Assembly: GCA_009773665.1 (NCBI GenBank)
Contig: WSYE01000038.1
Coordinates: 1 to 41,327, forward strand
Direction: 5' to 3'
Length of the DNA: 41,327 nucleotides
Source of the DNA: Desulfovibrionaceae bacterium
Lineage (GTDB): Bacteria; Desulfobacterota; Desulfovibrionia; Desulfovibrionales; Desulfovibrionaceae
The notes under the pieces are model-generated. The model did no database searches and had not been told where the DNA came from. It saw only the letters and a list, made by a program, of their open reading frames with translations. Shown one piece after another: positions 7,813-16,360 of this stretch. Within the stretch, counting starts at the first letter, position 1. Every line of letters starts with the position of its first letter. Made by a program: the position numbers and the translations under genes.

Positions 7813-8026
7813 AAGCCTCTCCTTGCGCATGTGCGCCTATCGTTTTGCCGTGGCGGGAACCTAAGCGCGCCCCCACGGTTTGGCAACTTAAAAACCTGTC
7901 ATAAAATCGGAAATCAGGGGGACATCATCCTCGGCGGCCTTGCGCCGTCCAGAGACTCGCCACCCTGGAGATAATCATCCCCGGCGTGGGGCCAAGCCCT
8001 TCGCCAAAACAAACCCCCTCCCAAAA

Positions 8027-8671
8027 CTACTTTTTCGTCGGAATGTCCTTCAGGAAGGCCTCCACGTCCGGCAGGATGCGCCGCACGATCTCGCGGATGC
8101 CCTGCGCGGTGGGGTGCAGGCCGTCCGGAAGATTGAGCGCGGGGTCCCCGGCCACGCCCTCCAGGAAGAACGGATAGAGCCGCAGGCCGTGCTTGGCGGC
8201 CAGCCTGGGGTAGATGGCCGCGAACTCCTCGCCGTAGCGCTTGCCCATGCCCATGACGGCCCGCATGCCGGTGAGCATCACCGGGATGCCCTCCGCGCGA
8301 AGCATACCTATGATGCGGTCCAGGTTGGCTTCGGCCAGGGCGGGCTCGAACCCTCGTAGCGCGTCGTTGGCTCCGAGTTCCAGGATCACGCCGTCGGGCC
8401 TGGCCCGGATCACGGCGCTCACGCGGGACACGCCCCCGGCGGTTGTGTCGCCGGAGATGCCGAAGTTGATCATCTCCACAGAGTGGCCGCGCCTGGCCAG
8501 TTCTTGCTGAAGCGCGGCGGGAAAGGCTTCATTGGGCCTCAGGCCGTATCCGGCGGTGAGGCTGTCTCCCAGGGCTGCGATGCGCAAAGGCCCCGGCCCG
8601 GCGTGAACGGTCATGGAAACTCCAGAAAATACAAGGACAAGGGACACAATACCAGCAAGTATTCGAAGCAC
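8027..8671 (-). CDS. tesA: Periplasmic arylesterase / acyl-CoA thioesterase I (TesA, SGNH)
   Basis: 214 aa if the GTG at 8671 is used. This start places a Sec signal peptide (cleavage near VHA, residue 24) at the N-terminus, with a GGGGA stretch upstream. An ATG at 8710 would add 13 polar residues. SGNH blocks: GDSLTAGYG (Ser37), NFGISGDTTAGG (Gly/Asn region), GAND (100-103) and the DGLHPT Asp-His pair near the C-terminus. TesA hydrolyses long-chain acyl thioesters and aryl esters in the periplasm. It is divergent from the ABC ATPase, as in the E. coli tesA/ybbA arrangement. Confidence 0.9.
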   Translation of the reverse strand: MLRILAGIVSLVLVFSGVSMTVHAGPGPLRIAALGDSLTAGYGLRPNEAFPAALQQELARRGHSVEMINFGISGDTTAGGVSRVSAVIRARPDGVILELGANDALRGFEPALAEANLDRIIGMLRAEGIPVMLTGMRAVMGMGKRYGEEFAAIYPRLAAKHGLRLYPFFLEGVAGDPALNLPDGLHPTAQGIREIVRRILPDVEAFLKDIPTKK

Positions 8672-8708
8672 GTTGCCATCCCCGCTTTTCTCGTGCCATG
8701 ATGGGCGC

Positions 8709-9382
<674 letters not shown>

Positions 9383-9386
<4 letters not shown>

Positions 9387-9988
9387 CGCGCGCCAGCGAA
9401 CCGGACGGACCCGGCTTGCAGGACGATTTGGGCGCACCGGAAAAATCCGGCGGATCAGGCGAACCGGGCGACTTGGGCGATTTGGGCGGCGAGCGCATCG
9501 AATTCGCCTCGACCCCGTCGCGCTCCACCCTGCCAAGCGCCATGTGGCGCATCCTGCTCCTGATGCTGGTGGTGCTGGGTACGATCTGGGCCTATTCCTG
9601 GCATTTCGAGAACCTGGCCCTGCGCCTGAAGTCCCAGGACGCCATCCTTGATGAGACCGGGCAGCTCCCGCCGGAGCGTCTGGCCCTGTTGCGTGACGCA
9701 GGTCACGCCATGCGCGAGGCCTACGGCATCACGCTGCGGGTGCAGGTGCGCATGGGGCCGGTGAAAGCTCCCGAGCCAGACCCCAAGACGCTGTTCATCG
9801 GCCTGGACACCGCATCGGGCACATCGGTGGTCCAGCTGCCGCCGCTCCTGGCACGGGCGCTGCCCGCCGGACTTGCCCAAAGCCTGGCAAACGACTACTT
9901 CCAGCCCTACTTCGCCGCAGGCGCATGGCCCGAAGGACTCTACGCCTGCGTGCTCACCATTCTGGAGGCTTTGCGTGACCCCACCTGA
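9383..9988 (+). CDS. Single-span membrane protein with TPM-like C-terminal domain
   Basis: 201 aa beginning with TTG at 9383, which overlaps the ABC stop (TTGA) and has GGAGGAG upstream. Residues 1-52 are a Gly/Asp/Pro-rich cytoplasmic segment, about 54-71 a membrane helix, and about 78-195 a domain with VLDETGQLPPERLALL-like spacing, an acidic-hydrophobic core and a GLYACVLTILEAL end, which resembles TPM domains. The match is from memory and tentative. Coupling to the upstream ATPase is implied by the overlap. Confidence 0.65.
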
Positions 9989-10481
9989 TTCAACCGCCGC
10001 TCCCAACTGCGCAGGACTGCGCAGCGTGCTGATCCATACCGACGGCGCCTGCCTTGGCAACCCCGGCCCCGGCGGCTACGGCGCCGTGCTGGCCTGCGAC
10101 GGCCACAACATGGAGCTTTCCGGCGGCTACAAGCTGACCACCAACAACCGCATGGAGATCCTGGCCGTGATCGCCGCCCTGGAGTCCCTGACCGAGACCT
10201 GCGACGCGCAGGTGGTCACGGATTCCATGTACGTGCGCGACGCCATCGAAAAGGGCTGGCTCTCCAAGTGGAAGCGTAACGGCTGGAAGACCGCCGCCAA
10301 GACCGACGTGAAGAACCGCGACCTGTGGATACGGATGGACGGCCTGCTGGCCAAGCACAAGGTGAAGTTCAGCTGGGTGCGCGGCCACGCCGGGCATCCC
10401 GAGAACGAACGCTGCGACGAGCTGGCCCGCCGCGCCGCCCAGGGGCGTGAGCTGGCCCCTGACACGGGCTACAAGCCGTAG
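9975..10481 (+). CDS. rnhA: Ribonuclease HI
   Basis: 168 aa from GTG 9975, which has GGAGG 6 nt upstream and overlaps the end of the preceding gene. Cytoplasmic endonuclease that cuts the RNA strand of RNA-DNA hybrids. The type 1 active site is complete: Asp23 in TDGACLGNPGPGGYG, Glu61 in NNRMEILA, Asp83 in TDSMYV, the flexible-loop His in GHAGHPENERCDELARRAA, and the final Asp in CDEL. The basic handle KWKRNGWKTAAKTDVKNRDLW is present. It is about ten residues longer than E. coli RNase HI at the N-terminus. Confidence 0.97.
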   Translation: MTPPDSTAAPNCAGLRSVLIHTDGACLGNPGPGGYGAVLACDGHNMELSGGYKLTTNNRMEILAVIAALESLTETCDAQVVTDSMYVRDAIEKGWLSKWKRNGWKTAAKTDVKNRDLWIRMDGLLAKHKVKFSWVRGHAGHPENERCDELARRAAQGRELAPDTGYKP

Positions 10482-10628
10482 ACGTCCCCAGGCCCACTCT
10501 CTCCCTGCGACAGCGCGGGGAGACGGGAGCGAGAGTCCGGCCACTCCGCCGCCCATTGCCGGATTTGCCTGCCTGCCTCGACCCGGCCCGGACATGATCC
10601 GGCCACGATCCAGGAATTGAAACAAAGA

Positions 10629-10652
10629 AGGGGGATGCCTGACGGCACCCCC
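10629..10652. terminator. Terminator-like hairpin between convergent genes
   Basis: AGGGGGATGCC pairs with GGCACCCCCCT across a TGAC loop, with one A/C mismatch; CTTTG follows on the plus strand. It probably ends the rnhA transcript. A second perfect hairpin CTCCGGGG/CCCCGGAG at about 10726-10749 lies next to the stop of the minus-strand gene. Confidence 0.55.
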
Positions 10653-10681
10653 CTTTGCTGTTGCTCCTGTCCCTTGCGGGA

Positions 10682-10713
10682 GCGTCCGGGAAGCTTGAGA
10701 GGGCGCCGGACGC
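10682..10713. repeat. GCGTCCGG inverted-repeat element, copy 1
   Basis: GCGTCCGG (10682-10689) and CCGGACGC (10706-10713) enclose GGAAGCTTGAGAGGGCG-like sequence, followed by AGGAGC. A close copy occurs at 12802-12834. Both lie just downstream of the two MSISGI genes. Confidence 0.65.
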
Positions 10714-10756
10714 CAGGAGCGCAAACTCCGGGGCCTTAAAACCCCGGAGGGTCAGC

Positions 10757-11659
10757 TCACAGGCTCGTCTGGTAGGCGTTCTGGGCAGCCAGGAAGCTGC
10801 TCCAAGAGGTGGCGTCGGTAAGCGACGAGGATGTCGACCCCATCAGGTTCTGGAGCATGGCGAACAGCTCCTGGTTACTGCTGGCCGTGGTGGATGAGCT
10901 GTATTGCGTGCTCTCGGAGGACGAGCCGGAGGCCGACGGCGGAGGGGGCGGGGGCGGCGAGCCCTGCGGCGCAAGGCTGTCCATGCTGCCACTCTGTGCG
11001 GCCTCGGTGAAGCGGGTGGACATGTCCGCGAGCATGCTGCTCTCCCCGCTGTCCGAGGACAGCTCGGACTGCGAACTGAGCTGCTCTGCGATCTGCGCGG
11101 CCACCTCCTTGAAGGCTGCGGGGTCGCTCTCCTGGAGCTTGGTCAATTCGTCCATCAAGACCTTCATCTGGTCACCGCCGGTGTAGGAGGCAGACGATTC
11201 GCTGCTGATCCCGGCGTTGGACAGGCTCTCGGCGATGGCGTCGCTTATGGCGCTGAAGGCGTCCCCGCCGCCGGAACCGCTCGAGCTCTCCGAGGGAGGC
11301 GGCGGAGGCGGACCCTGGGGCTTCAGACTCTCCATGCTGCCGCTCTGCGCTGCCGTGGCGAAATTTGCGGACATCTGGGTGAGCATGGTGCTCTGCCCGA
11401 TGGTGGTGGCGCTCTCGGCCTGTTCGGCCAGATCGTCGGCGATTTGCTGAGCCACCTCCTTGAACTTCTCCGTGTCCGTGGACGACAGCTGCATGAGTTG
11501 ACTCATCATCTGCCCCATCTGGGACATGCTGCTGCTGTCGGATTTCGAGCTGGAAACACTCGAGGTCGTGGAATAGTCGTTGTTCCAATACTGCTCCAGG
11601 CCAGACACGCTTGAGACCTGGGACAACTGCCCATAACTGGTAATGCCGCTTATGCTCAT
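10757..11659 (-). CDS. Ser-rich MSISGI protein with two tandem FKxxAxQI modules, function unknown
   Basis: 300 aa from ATG 11659 (AGGAGGA 5 nt upstream). No signal peptide, no membrane helix, no Cys. The Ser/Gln-rich N-terminus MSISGITSYG is almost free of charge. A module of about 117 residues occurs twice (about 45-160 and 162-277): KFKEVAQQIADDLAEQ then SMLxxMSxxFxxAAQSGSMxSLxPQG, then a PPPPPP tract and a Ser/Gly linker. The repeats are conserved enough to be an internal duplication. The single-module paralogue is encoded divergently at 12192. I do not know a named family. The Ser-rich uncharged N-terminus would suit flagellar type III export, but that is speculation. Confidence 0.8.
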   Translation of the reverse strand: MSISGITSYGQLSQVSSVSGLEQYWNNDYSTTSSVSSSKSDSSSMSQMGQMMSQLMQLSSTDTEKFKEVAQQIADDLAEQAESATTIGQSTMLTQMSANFATAAQSGSMESLKPQGPPPPPPSESSSGSGGGDAFSAISDAIAESLSNAGISSESSASYTGGDQMKVLMDELTKLQESDPAAFKEVAAQIAEQLSSQSELSSDSGESSMLADMSTRFTEAAQSGSMDSLAPQGSPPPPPPPSASGSSSESTQYSSSTTASSNQELFAMLQNLMGSTSSSLTDATSWSSFLAAQNAYQTSL

Positions 11660-12191
11660 GGAAGTCCTCCTGTTGGAATGATCGGGACCAGGAGGAGTGG
11701 GCTCCCGGCCATGCCTGCCCGGCATTGCCGTGGGGAGTGCAAGGGGGACGCCTTCGTGCCATACTATATTCTACTTACATTTTAGCATGTTACTCGATGT
11801 AACCTTTCATGGACAGCCTCACTCAAAGTACCCGCCCTGCCCCACCTTAATCAAAGCCAATGAATTCAGCGTGTTAGTCAGAATTTCCGGGTGGGCATAT
11901 TTTTCCCGGACAAATCTGCCAGAATGACAACATTAACACATTGTAACAGTTGTAACCTTTTCAAATTGTTATCTAAATTTTGACAAATTGCCCACGCAGG
12001 CAGTCGAACAGGAAATACAAGGGTCTTAAATCACAGAAGAAGAGCACCGAAAAATCTCGGCCTCGCCCTTGTTCGGGACACATGAAAAGTACCAATGAAC
12101 ACAAGGACTTCCGGGACCAGAGAGCTAAACTTATCCGGGGAAGGGCCGAAGAGAGCCTCAGTGTTTCACATCCCAACAGGAGGATAACGCA
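11660..12191. promoter_or_regulatory. AT-rich divergent spacer between the MSISGI paralogues
   Basis: 532 bp without a credible gene. From about 11759 to 11990 it is far more AT-rich than the rest of the window. It holds the repeated word TGTAACCTTT (11798-11807 and 11951-11960), another TTGTAAC at 11941-11947, and an inverted GTTAC-N4-TGTAAC-type pair at 11789-11802. On the minus strand TATAGT (near 11760-11767) and TGCTAAAAT resemble -10 elements. A TTGACA (11980-11985) points to the plus-strand gene but lacks a matching -10. Both genes share the leader CAACAGGAGGA. Confidence 0.55.
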
Positions 12192-12749
12192 ATGAGCATT
12201 TCAGGAATAACCACTTCATCCACGGCCACGAGCCTCATCTCCGGAACGACCTACAGTTCCAGCACTTCCGCCAGCAGCTTCATGGAGCAGGGCCAGGGTC
12301 TGGACGAGACCAAGCTGTCCAAGGGCGGACAGCAAATGAGCCAGATGAGCAAGCTCCAGACGTCCGACCCGGAAAAATTCAAGGCAGCCGCCCAGGAAAT
12401 CTCGGACAAGCTGGCCGAAGCCGCCAAGAACTCCACGGACGAGGGCGAGTCTTCCGCGCTGAGCGACATGTCCTCGCAGTGGGCCGAAGCCGCTGAATCC
12501 GGCGACATGTCGAGCCTCCAGCCCAAGGCCCCGCCCAGCGGCTCCCAGAACTCGACCCAGAGCGCCGCAATGAAGTTCAAAAGCCAGCAGCAGAGCGGCA
12601 GCGGCGGCCCCATGGCCGTGGCGGATTCCGTGATGTCCAGCGTGCTGTCCGGCATGAACATCAGCACGTCGAGCTCCAGCACCAGCAGCAGTGGCTCATC
12701 CGTCAGCAGCTACTACTCCACCGCTTCCAGCAGCGAGACGGAGGCCTAG
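12192..12749 (+). CDS. Ser-rich MSISGI protein with one FKxxAxxI module, function unknown
   Basis: 185 aa, start fixed by AGGAGG 8 nt upstream. Same N-terminal signature as the divergent 300-aa protein (MSISGIT), then a Ser/Thr-rich stretch, one module at about 45-113 (KFKAAAQEISDKLAEAAK, SSALSDMSSQWAEAAESGDM, SLQPKAPP), and a tail with MAVADSVMSSVLSGMNIS and long Ser runs. No Cys, no signal peptide, no membrane segment and no EF-hand DxDxDG motif. The two genes look like divergent duplicates, one of which doubled its module. Function unknown; export is possible but unproven. Confidence 0.8.
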   Translation: MSISGITTSSTATSLISGTTYSSSTSASSFMEQGQGLDETKLSKGGQQMSQMSKLQTSDPEKFKAAAQEISDKLAEAAKNSTDEGESSALSDMSSQWAEAAESGDMSSLQPKAPPSGSQNSTQSAAMKFKSQQQSGSGGPMAVADSVMSSVLSGMNISTSSSSTSSSGSSVSSYYSTASSSETEA

Positions 12750-12801
12750 GCATCACGCTCCGCAAAAACGCATGCCACACGCTCCGATCCCTTCGGGGAT
12801 T

Positions 12802-12834
12802 GCGTCCGGGAAGTCGAGAGAGGGCGTCGGACGC
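12802..12834. repeat. GCGTCCGG inverted-repeat element, copy 2
   Basis: GCGTCCGG (12802-12809) pairs with TCGGACGC (12827-12834), one pair being G-T. The internal GGAAGTCGAGAGAGGGCG and the trailing AGGGAGC match copy 1 at 10682-10713. The arm change keeps RNA pairing possible. Confidence 0.65.
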
Positions 12835-12872
12835 AGGGAGCAGGCAGGCAGACAGCCGCAGGCATGAACGAC

Positions 12873-12940
12873 GAGCCATCGAGCCATCGAGCCATCGAGC
12901 CATCGAGCCATCGAGCCATCGAGCCATCGAGCCATCGAGC
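12873..12940. repeat. Octanucleotide tandem repeat, GAGCCATC x 8.5
   Basis: Eight perfect copies of GAGCCATC run from 12873 to 12936 and a half copy (GAGC) ends at 12940. The unit length is not a multiple of three. Such arrays change length by slipped-strand mispairing. It lies between the MSISGI gene and the porin gene, outside both coding regions. Confidence 0.95.
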
Positions 12941-13086
12941 AGCCATGACCCTGTCTCGAAAATTTTGCACTGTTTTTTGTGTAACCTGAAATCATCTGCC
13001 TGTTTTTTTCGCCTCCACGCTCACACTACCCACCACCCGGCCACACCCTCCGGAAATTCTTGCCCCCCGGCCCCCCCTTCAACCGG

Positions 13087-13122
13087 CAAAAAAAAGGCCG
13101 GCCAGGAACCCCCGACCGGCCT
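13087..13122 (-). terminator. Intrinsic terminator of the porin gene
   Basis: AGGCCGG (13095-13101) pairs with CCGGCCT (13116-13122); read on the minus strand the stem is followed by an eight-T run (13088-13095). It lies about 17 bp past the porin stop. Confidence 0.88.
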
Positions 13123-13138
13123 CTGTCCATGAGCCACG

Positions 13139-14587
13139 CTAGAACTGATAGCGCAAACCCACCGCAACCTTGATCGGATCGCCATTGTTGTTCGCCTGAA
13201 CGAGGCGGCGTCCCCAAACCGACCGCTGGAACTCGCCGTGCGCCCATCCGGTCTCCACAATGACCGCGAGGTTCTCGTACACGTTGTACTGGTGGTCAAA
13301 GTTGACGGCCATCACGTATTCCTGGGTGGTCAGGTCCCTGCCCATCTGCACGTAGCTCCCCATGCCGGTAAGCAGGTTCGCGGCGCGCAGGGCGCGGGGA
13401 GAGTTGGTGCCGCGCGCGTATGTGAAGGTCAGGCGGTGGGTCAGGTCCTGGATGAAGGAGACCTTGTTCAGCGAGGCGGAGAAGCCCCAGTTGCCCACGT
13501 TGTTCACGCCCATGACGCTGCGGTTGTAGGCCTGGCTGCTGTCGAAGAGGAACGAAGTTGAAGGCCCCCAGTAGCCGACAACCGAAGGCATCCGCTCCGA
13601 CCCGTTGGTGGTGGAGCTGTCCTCGCCGGTGGAATACCAGAAGGCCACCTGGGGGGTCATGAAATCAAAGCCCGTGTACTCGGCGGCCACGTCGAAGAAC
13701 AGGCCGCCGCGCAGGTTCTTGCCCCTGTCCGAGGCGTTGCCCTGACCGTACATCACGTCCGCGTAGAATTTGAACGGATCGAGCGCGGTCAGGGAAAGGG
13801 CCGCGCCCCCCCACCAGTAGAGGTTTTGGTTGTTACGGAAGCCAAGGGGGGCGACCACGGTTCCGGCGGACAGCAGGTTGCTGGCCAGGGTCTGGGCGAC
13901 ACAGCTGTTGGACAGACCGATGCCGGTGAGGAAGTCGGCGTCGCGCCCGACCACGCCGATCATGGCCCAGGGAGTGGCCGAAAAGCCCTCAAGGGTGATG
14001 GGCAGCGTCAGGAAGTAGCCGTCGATCTCGTCGGAGACCTGTGTGGTGGTGGGGTCGAAGTCCCTGTTGGAGTCGATGAACCGGCTGAAGCCGCCCACGA
14101 GATTGACCCCCTTCGCCAGCGGCACGTTGAACACTGCCGCTGCCGAGCGCGTGCCGCCGAACACGGGGTTGGTGTTGAAGATGGCGTCGGAGGAGATGGG
14201 CAAGGCCCAGTCCTGGTAGCCGACGATGAAATCGGCGTCGGTTCCGGGCCACTTGAACTGAAGATAAGCCTGCCAGACCTGGATCGCGACCGCCGGGTTG
14301 TCCACGGTGTAGGTGCCGTTGCCCCAGGCGGTGTTGTTGACGCGCATGCTGAAGCGGAATTTCAGGTTCTCGTGGGCGATGAAGTCCGTGCGCAGACGGA
14401 AGCGCTGCCAGATGGTGAAGGCGTCCTCGGTCTGGGTGGCGTTGGCGTTCCAGCCGGTGAAGTTTCTCTGGGTGAAGGAGGTGGCGTGAACGCGGGAGTC
14501 ACCGACCATTTTCACTTCCGAGGCCAGGGCTGAGGACACGTGCAACACCAGGACAAGGAGCGGCAGGATGACGTGGATTCCCTTCAA
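13139..14587 (-). CDS. Outer-membrane porin
   Basis: 482 aa starting at TTG 14587, chosen because GGAGGT lies 5 nt upstream and because it gives a proper signal peptide ending in SSALA (about residue 23). The mature part has alternating beta-strand patterns rich in aromatic and Gly residues and ends in GLRYQF, the C-terminal Phe needed for outer-membrane assembly. It resembles the homotrimeric porins abundant in Desulfovibrio, which let small hydrophilic solutes in. It is monocistronic, with its own terminator and a 143-bp upstream gap after the SMR gene. Confidence 0.9.
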   Translation of the reverse strand: MKGIHVILPLLVLVLHVSSALASEVKMVGDSRVHATSFTQRNFTGWNANATQTEDAFTIWQRFRLRTDFIAHENLKFRFSMRVNNTAWGNGTYTVDNPAVAIQVWQAYLQFKWPGTDADFIVGYQDWALPISSDAIFNTNPVFGGTRSAAAVFNVPLAKGVNLVGGFSRFIDSNRDFDPTTTQVSDEIDGYFLTLPITLEGFSATPWAMIGVVGRDADFLTGIGLSNSCVAQTLASNLLSAGTVVAPLGFRNNQNLYWWGGAALSLTALDPFKFYADVMYGQGNASDRGKNLRGGLFFDVAAEYTGFDFMTPQVAFWYSTGEDSSTTNGSERMPSVVGYWGPSTSFLFDSSQAYNRSVMGVNNVGNWGFSASLNKVSFIQDLTHRLTFTYARGTNSPRALRAANLLTGMGSYVQMGRDLTTQEYVMAVNFDHQYNVYENLAVIVETGWAHGEFQRSVWGRRLVQANNNGDPIKVAVGLRYQF

Positions 14588-14730
14588 TTTCGACCTCCAA
14601 GGTGGTGTTTGCACTGCGAACTTCGTGTCCCGAAACGTATCTCCTTGAACACCTGATTTCAACATAAAATCGGGGAGTTGCGCGATACAGCCAAGACACA
14701 TCCCAAATACGAACATCTCCTGCACCAGAT

Positions 14731-15063
14731 CTACGACGCCATTTTCAGCGTGACCACCCCGCCGATGATCAAGAGCACGCCGACAATGCGCAGAACGCTT
14801 GCCGGGTCGCCGTAGAGCACCACTCCAAGCACAAATGTCCCGGCTGCGCCGATGCCGGTCCAGACCGCATACGCCGTCCCCATGGGGATGGACTTCTGCG
14901 CGAACCACAAAAGCGCCCCACTCACGGCCATGCAGACCACGGCGAAGGCCACTCCCGGCAGAACCTTCCCCGGCGTCTGCGCCATCTTCAACCCAACGGG
15001 CCAGCCGATCTCGAAAAGTCCGGCGAGAATCAGGAAAACCCAGGCGTACTGCGCTGTCGGCAT
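14731..15063 (-). CDS. gdx: SMR-family exporter, Gdx/SugE type (guanidinium exporter-like)
   Basis: 110 aa from ATG 15063 (AAGGAG about 8 nt upstream; a start at 15156 would add a polar segment). Four membrane helices. The central Glu in GLFEIGWPVGLK and the block PMGTAYAVWTGIGAAGTFVLG fit the Gdx/SugE branch better than EmrE. Gdx exchanges guanidinium for two protons across the inner membrane as a dual-topology dimer. I looked for a guanidine riboswitch between the terminator at 15145 and the start and saw no recognisable ACGR-loop pair. Confidence 0.85.
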   Translation of the reverse strand: MPTAQYAWVFLILAGLFEIGWPVGLKMAQTPGKVLPGVAFAVVCMAVSGALLWFAQKSIPMGTAYAVWTGIGAAGTFVLGVVLYGDPASVLRIVGVLLIIGGVVTLKMAS

Positions 15064-15144
15064 GGTCGTGGCTCCTTCGTCGTACCCACCAGGATGATTG
15101 GTTATTTCGGGCGTTATCCCATGAACAATCCGCCCATGCCAAAC

Positions 15145-15170
15145 AAAAAACGCCACCGCTTGCGCGGTGG
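15145..15170 (-). terminator. Intrinsic terminator after the DRTGG gene
   Basis: A GCCACCGC/GCGGTGGC stem with a TTGC loop; read on the minus strand it is followed by a six-T run. It separates the acyl-CoA synthetase/DRTGG unit from the SMR gene. Confidence 0.9.
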
Positions 15171-15200
15171 CGTCCGTGAATCAACTTTTCTCAGGCAAGG

Positions 15201-16265
15201 CTATTTCAGAGCCAGCGCCTTCTTGATGTACTCGAAGTCGATGTTGGAACTCACCAGCTGCGCGCCCTGCTTGATCTTTATGATGTCGCGCAGTTTGTGG
15301 CGTTGCAGGATGGTCTCCATCTTCTTGGCCACGGAGAAGGTATCGTCGCGCACCACGATGATGGGTATCTCCAGCACCTCGGAGCGGGTGAGGATGATGT
15401 CGTTCGGATACAGGTTGCCGGTGAGCACCAGGCAGGGGCTGTCGCCCTCCAGGGCCACCAGCTGCACGTCGGAGCGGTCGCCGCCCACGATGACCGCCGC
15501 GTTCTTGTTCTTGCGGAAGTGGGTGAGGAAGTTCTCCACCTGCATGGTGCCGATGAGGAAGCTCTCCACAATGCGCTCGGCCTTATGCTGCGCCGAAATC
15601 ACCTTGCCGCCCAGCTTCTCGGCCAGGTCCGCCACCTTGATGGCCCCCATGAGGGGGTCCTTGGGGATGACGCCCAGCACCTTCACGCCGCTGCGGTTCA
15701 GGAAGGGCACGATGAGCGACTCCACCTCGTCCAGGAAATTGGGGGTGATGTCGTTTAGCACCACGCCCATCATGTGGTCGCCCAGAGCTTCCTTGAGGAT
15801 CACCAGATAGTCGTAGTTGAGCTCTTTCTGGAAGCGGTCGATGACGATGGCCGGGATGTCCAGGTTCTTGACCACGGTCACGCCGTCCACGCCGCAATAC
15901 TTGCCGGAGTACATGGAGCCGGAACCGGCCACCAGCGTCACGTCCTTGCCCTTGGAGAGCTTCTTGTAGCCCGCCGAGATCTTGGTCATGAGGTCTTCGC
16001 ACTGGCCGGAAAAGGCCTTGACCTTGAAGTCCTGGGTGACCACCACCGGCGTGACCTCTGCGGGGTCCTCCTCCAGGCCGAGCACGCCCTGGACGAAGTT
16101 CGCGTCGTCGTCGCCGAGTTTGCCGGCCACTTCCTTGGGCATGGCTCCAACGGGCTTATAATAGCCTACCTGGTAGCCTTCCTTCTGGAACTTGAGCCCA
16201 AGGCCCATGGTGACCATGTTCTTGCCGGAATACCCCGATGTGGAACCTATGTAGATGCCCGCCAT
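15201..16265 (-). CDS. BioD-like/DRTGG-domain protein (phosphotransacetylase N-terminal-like)
   Basis: 354 aa. Residues 1-200 resemble the BioD-like P-loop domain at the N-terminus of long phosphotransacetylases, but the P-loop reads GSTSGYSGKNMV with Asn in place of the usual Thr/Ser. Residues about 215-325 form a DRTGG domain (GGDRSDVQLVALE, CLVLTGNLYPND). The catalytic PTA_PTB domain is absent. The ATG has GGGAGGA upstream. It follows the ADP-forming acyl-CoA synthetase on the same strand, about 95 bp away, and probably senses a nucleotide or CoA metabolite to regulate it; that is inferred. Confidence 0.85.
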   Translation of the reverse strand: MAGIYIGSTSGYSGKNMVTMGLGLKFQKEGYQVGYYKPVGAMPKEVAGKLGDDDANFVQGVLGLEEDPAEVTPVVVTQDFKVKAFSGQCEDLMTKISAGYKKLSKGKDVTLVAGSGSMYSGKYCGVDGVTVVKNLDIPAIVIDRFQKELNYDYLVILKEALGDHMMGVVLNDITPNFLDEVESLIVPFLNRSGVKVLGVIPKDPLMGAIKVADLAEKLGGKVISAQHKAERIVESFLIGTMQVENFLTHFRKNKNAAVIVGGDRSDVQLVALEGDSPCLVLTGNLYPNDIILTRSEVLEIPIIVVRDDTFSVAKKMETILQRHKLRDIIKIKQGAQLVSSNIDFEYIKKALALK

Positions 16266-16360
16266 GGCTTCCTCCCAACCCTGTTGCCCTAGAAGTTTGA
16301 CCGCGCCCGCGCCGCTGAAGCAGCTCAGAACGCGACTGTAGACCGTTTATCGCCCCGTGA

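Larger units (their letters stand above)
12750..13138. other. Repeat-bearing intergenic stretch
   Basis: No supported gene. It contains the second GCGTCCGG element (12802-12834), an octanucleotide tandem array (12873-12940), an AT-rich pocket (about 12955-13010) and the porin terminator (13087-13122). Minus-strand frames here translate the octamer as MARWLDGS repeats and are artefacts. Confidence 0.7.

Noticed and set aside
11730..11760. Sigma-54 promoter for the 300-aa MSISGI gene
   Set aside because: TGGCACG is present on the minus strand but no GC follows at the required 10-nt distance.
12873..12940. CRISPR array
   Set aside because: Units are 8 bp and directly adjacent; there are no spacers and no cas genes.
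12703..12995. Minus-strand frames with MARWLDGS repeats
   Set aside because: The 8-bp repeat reads the same way in all three frames; it is a by-product of the tandem array.
14588..14640. Sigma-54 promoter for the porin
   Set aside because: A GGACACG...CGC motif has 11 nt rather than 10 between GG and GC and a poor -24 box.
15064..15144. Guanidine riboswitch before the Gdx-type gene
   Set aside because: No pair of hairpins with ACGR loops and no recognisable guanidine-I or -III core was found by eye.
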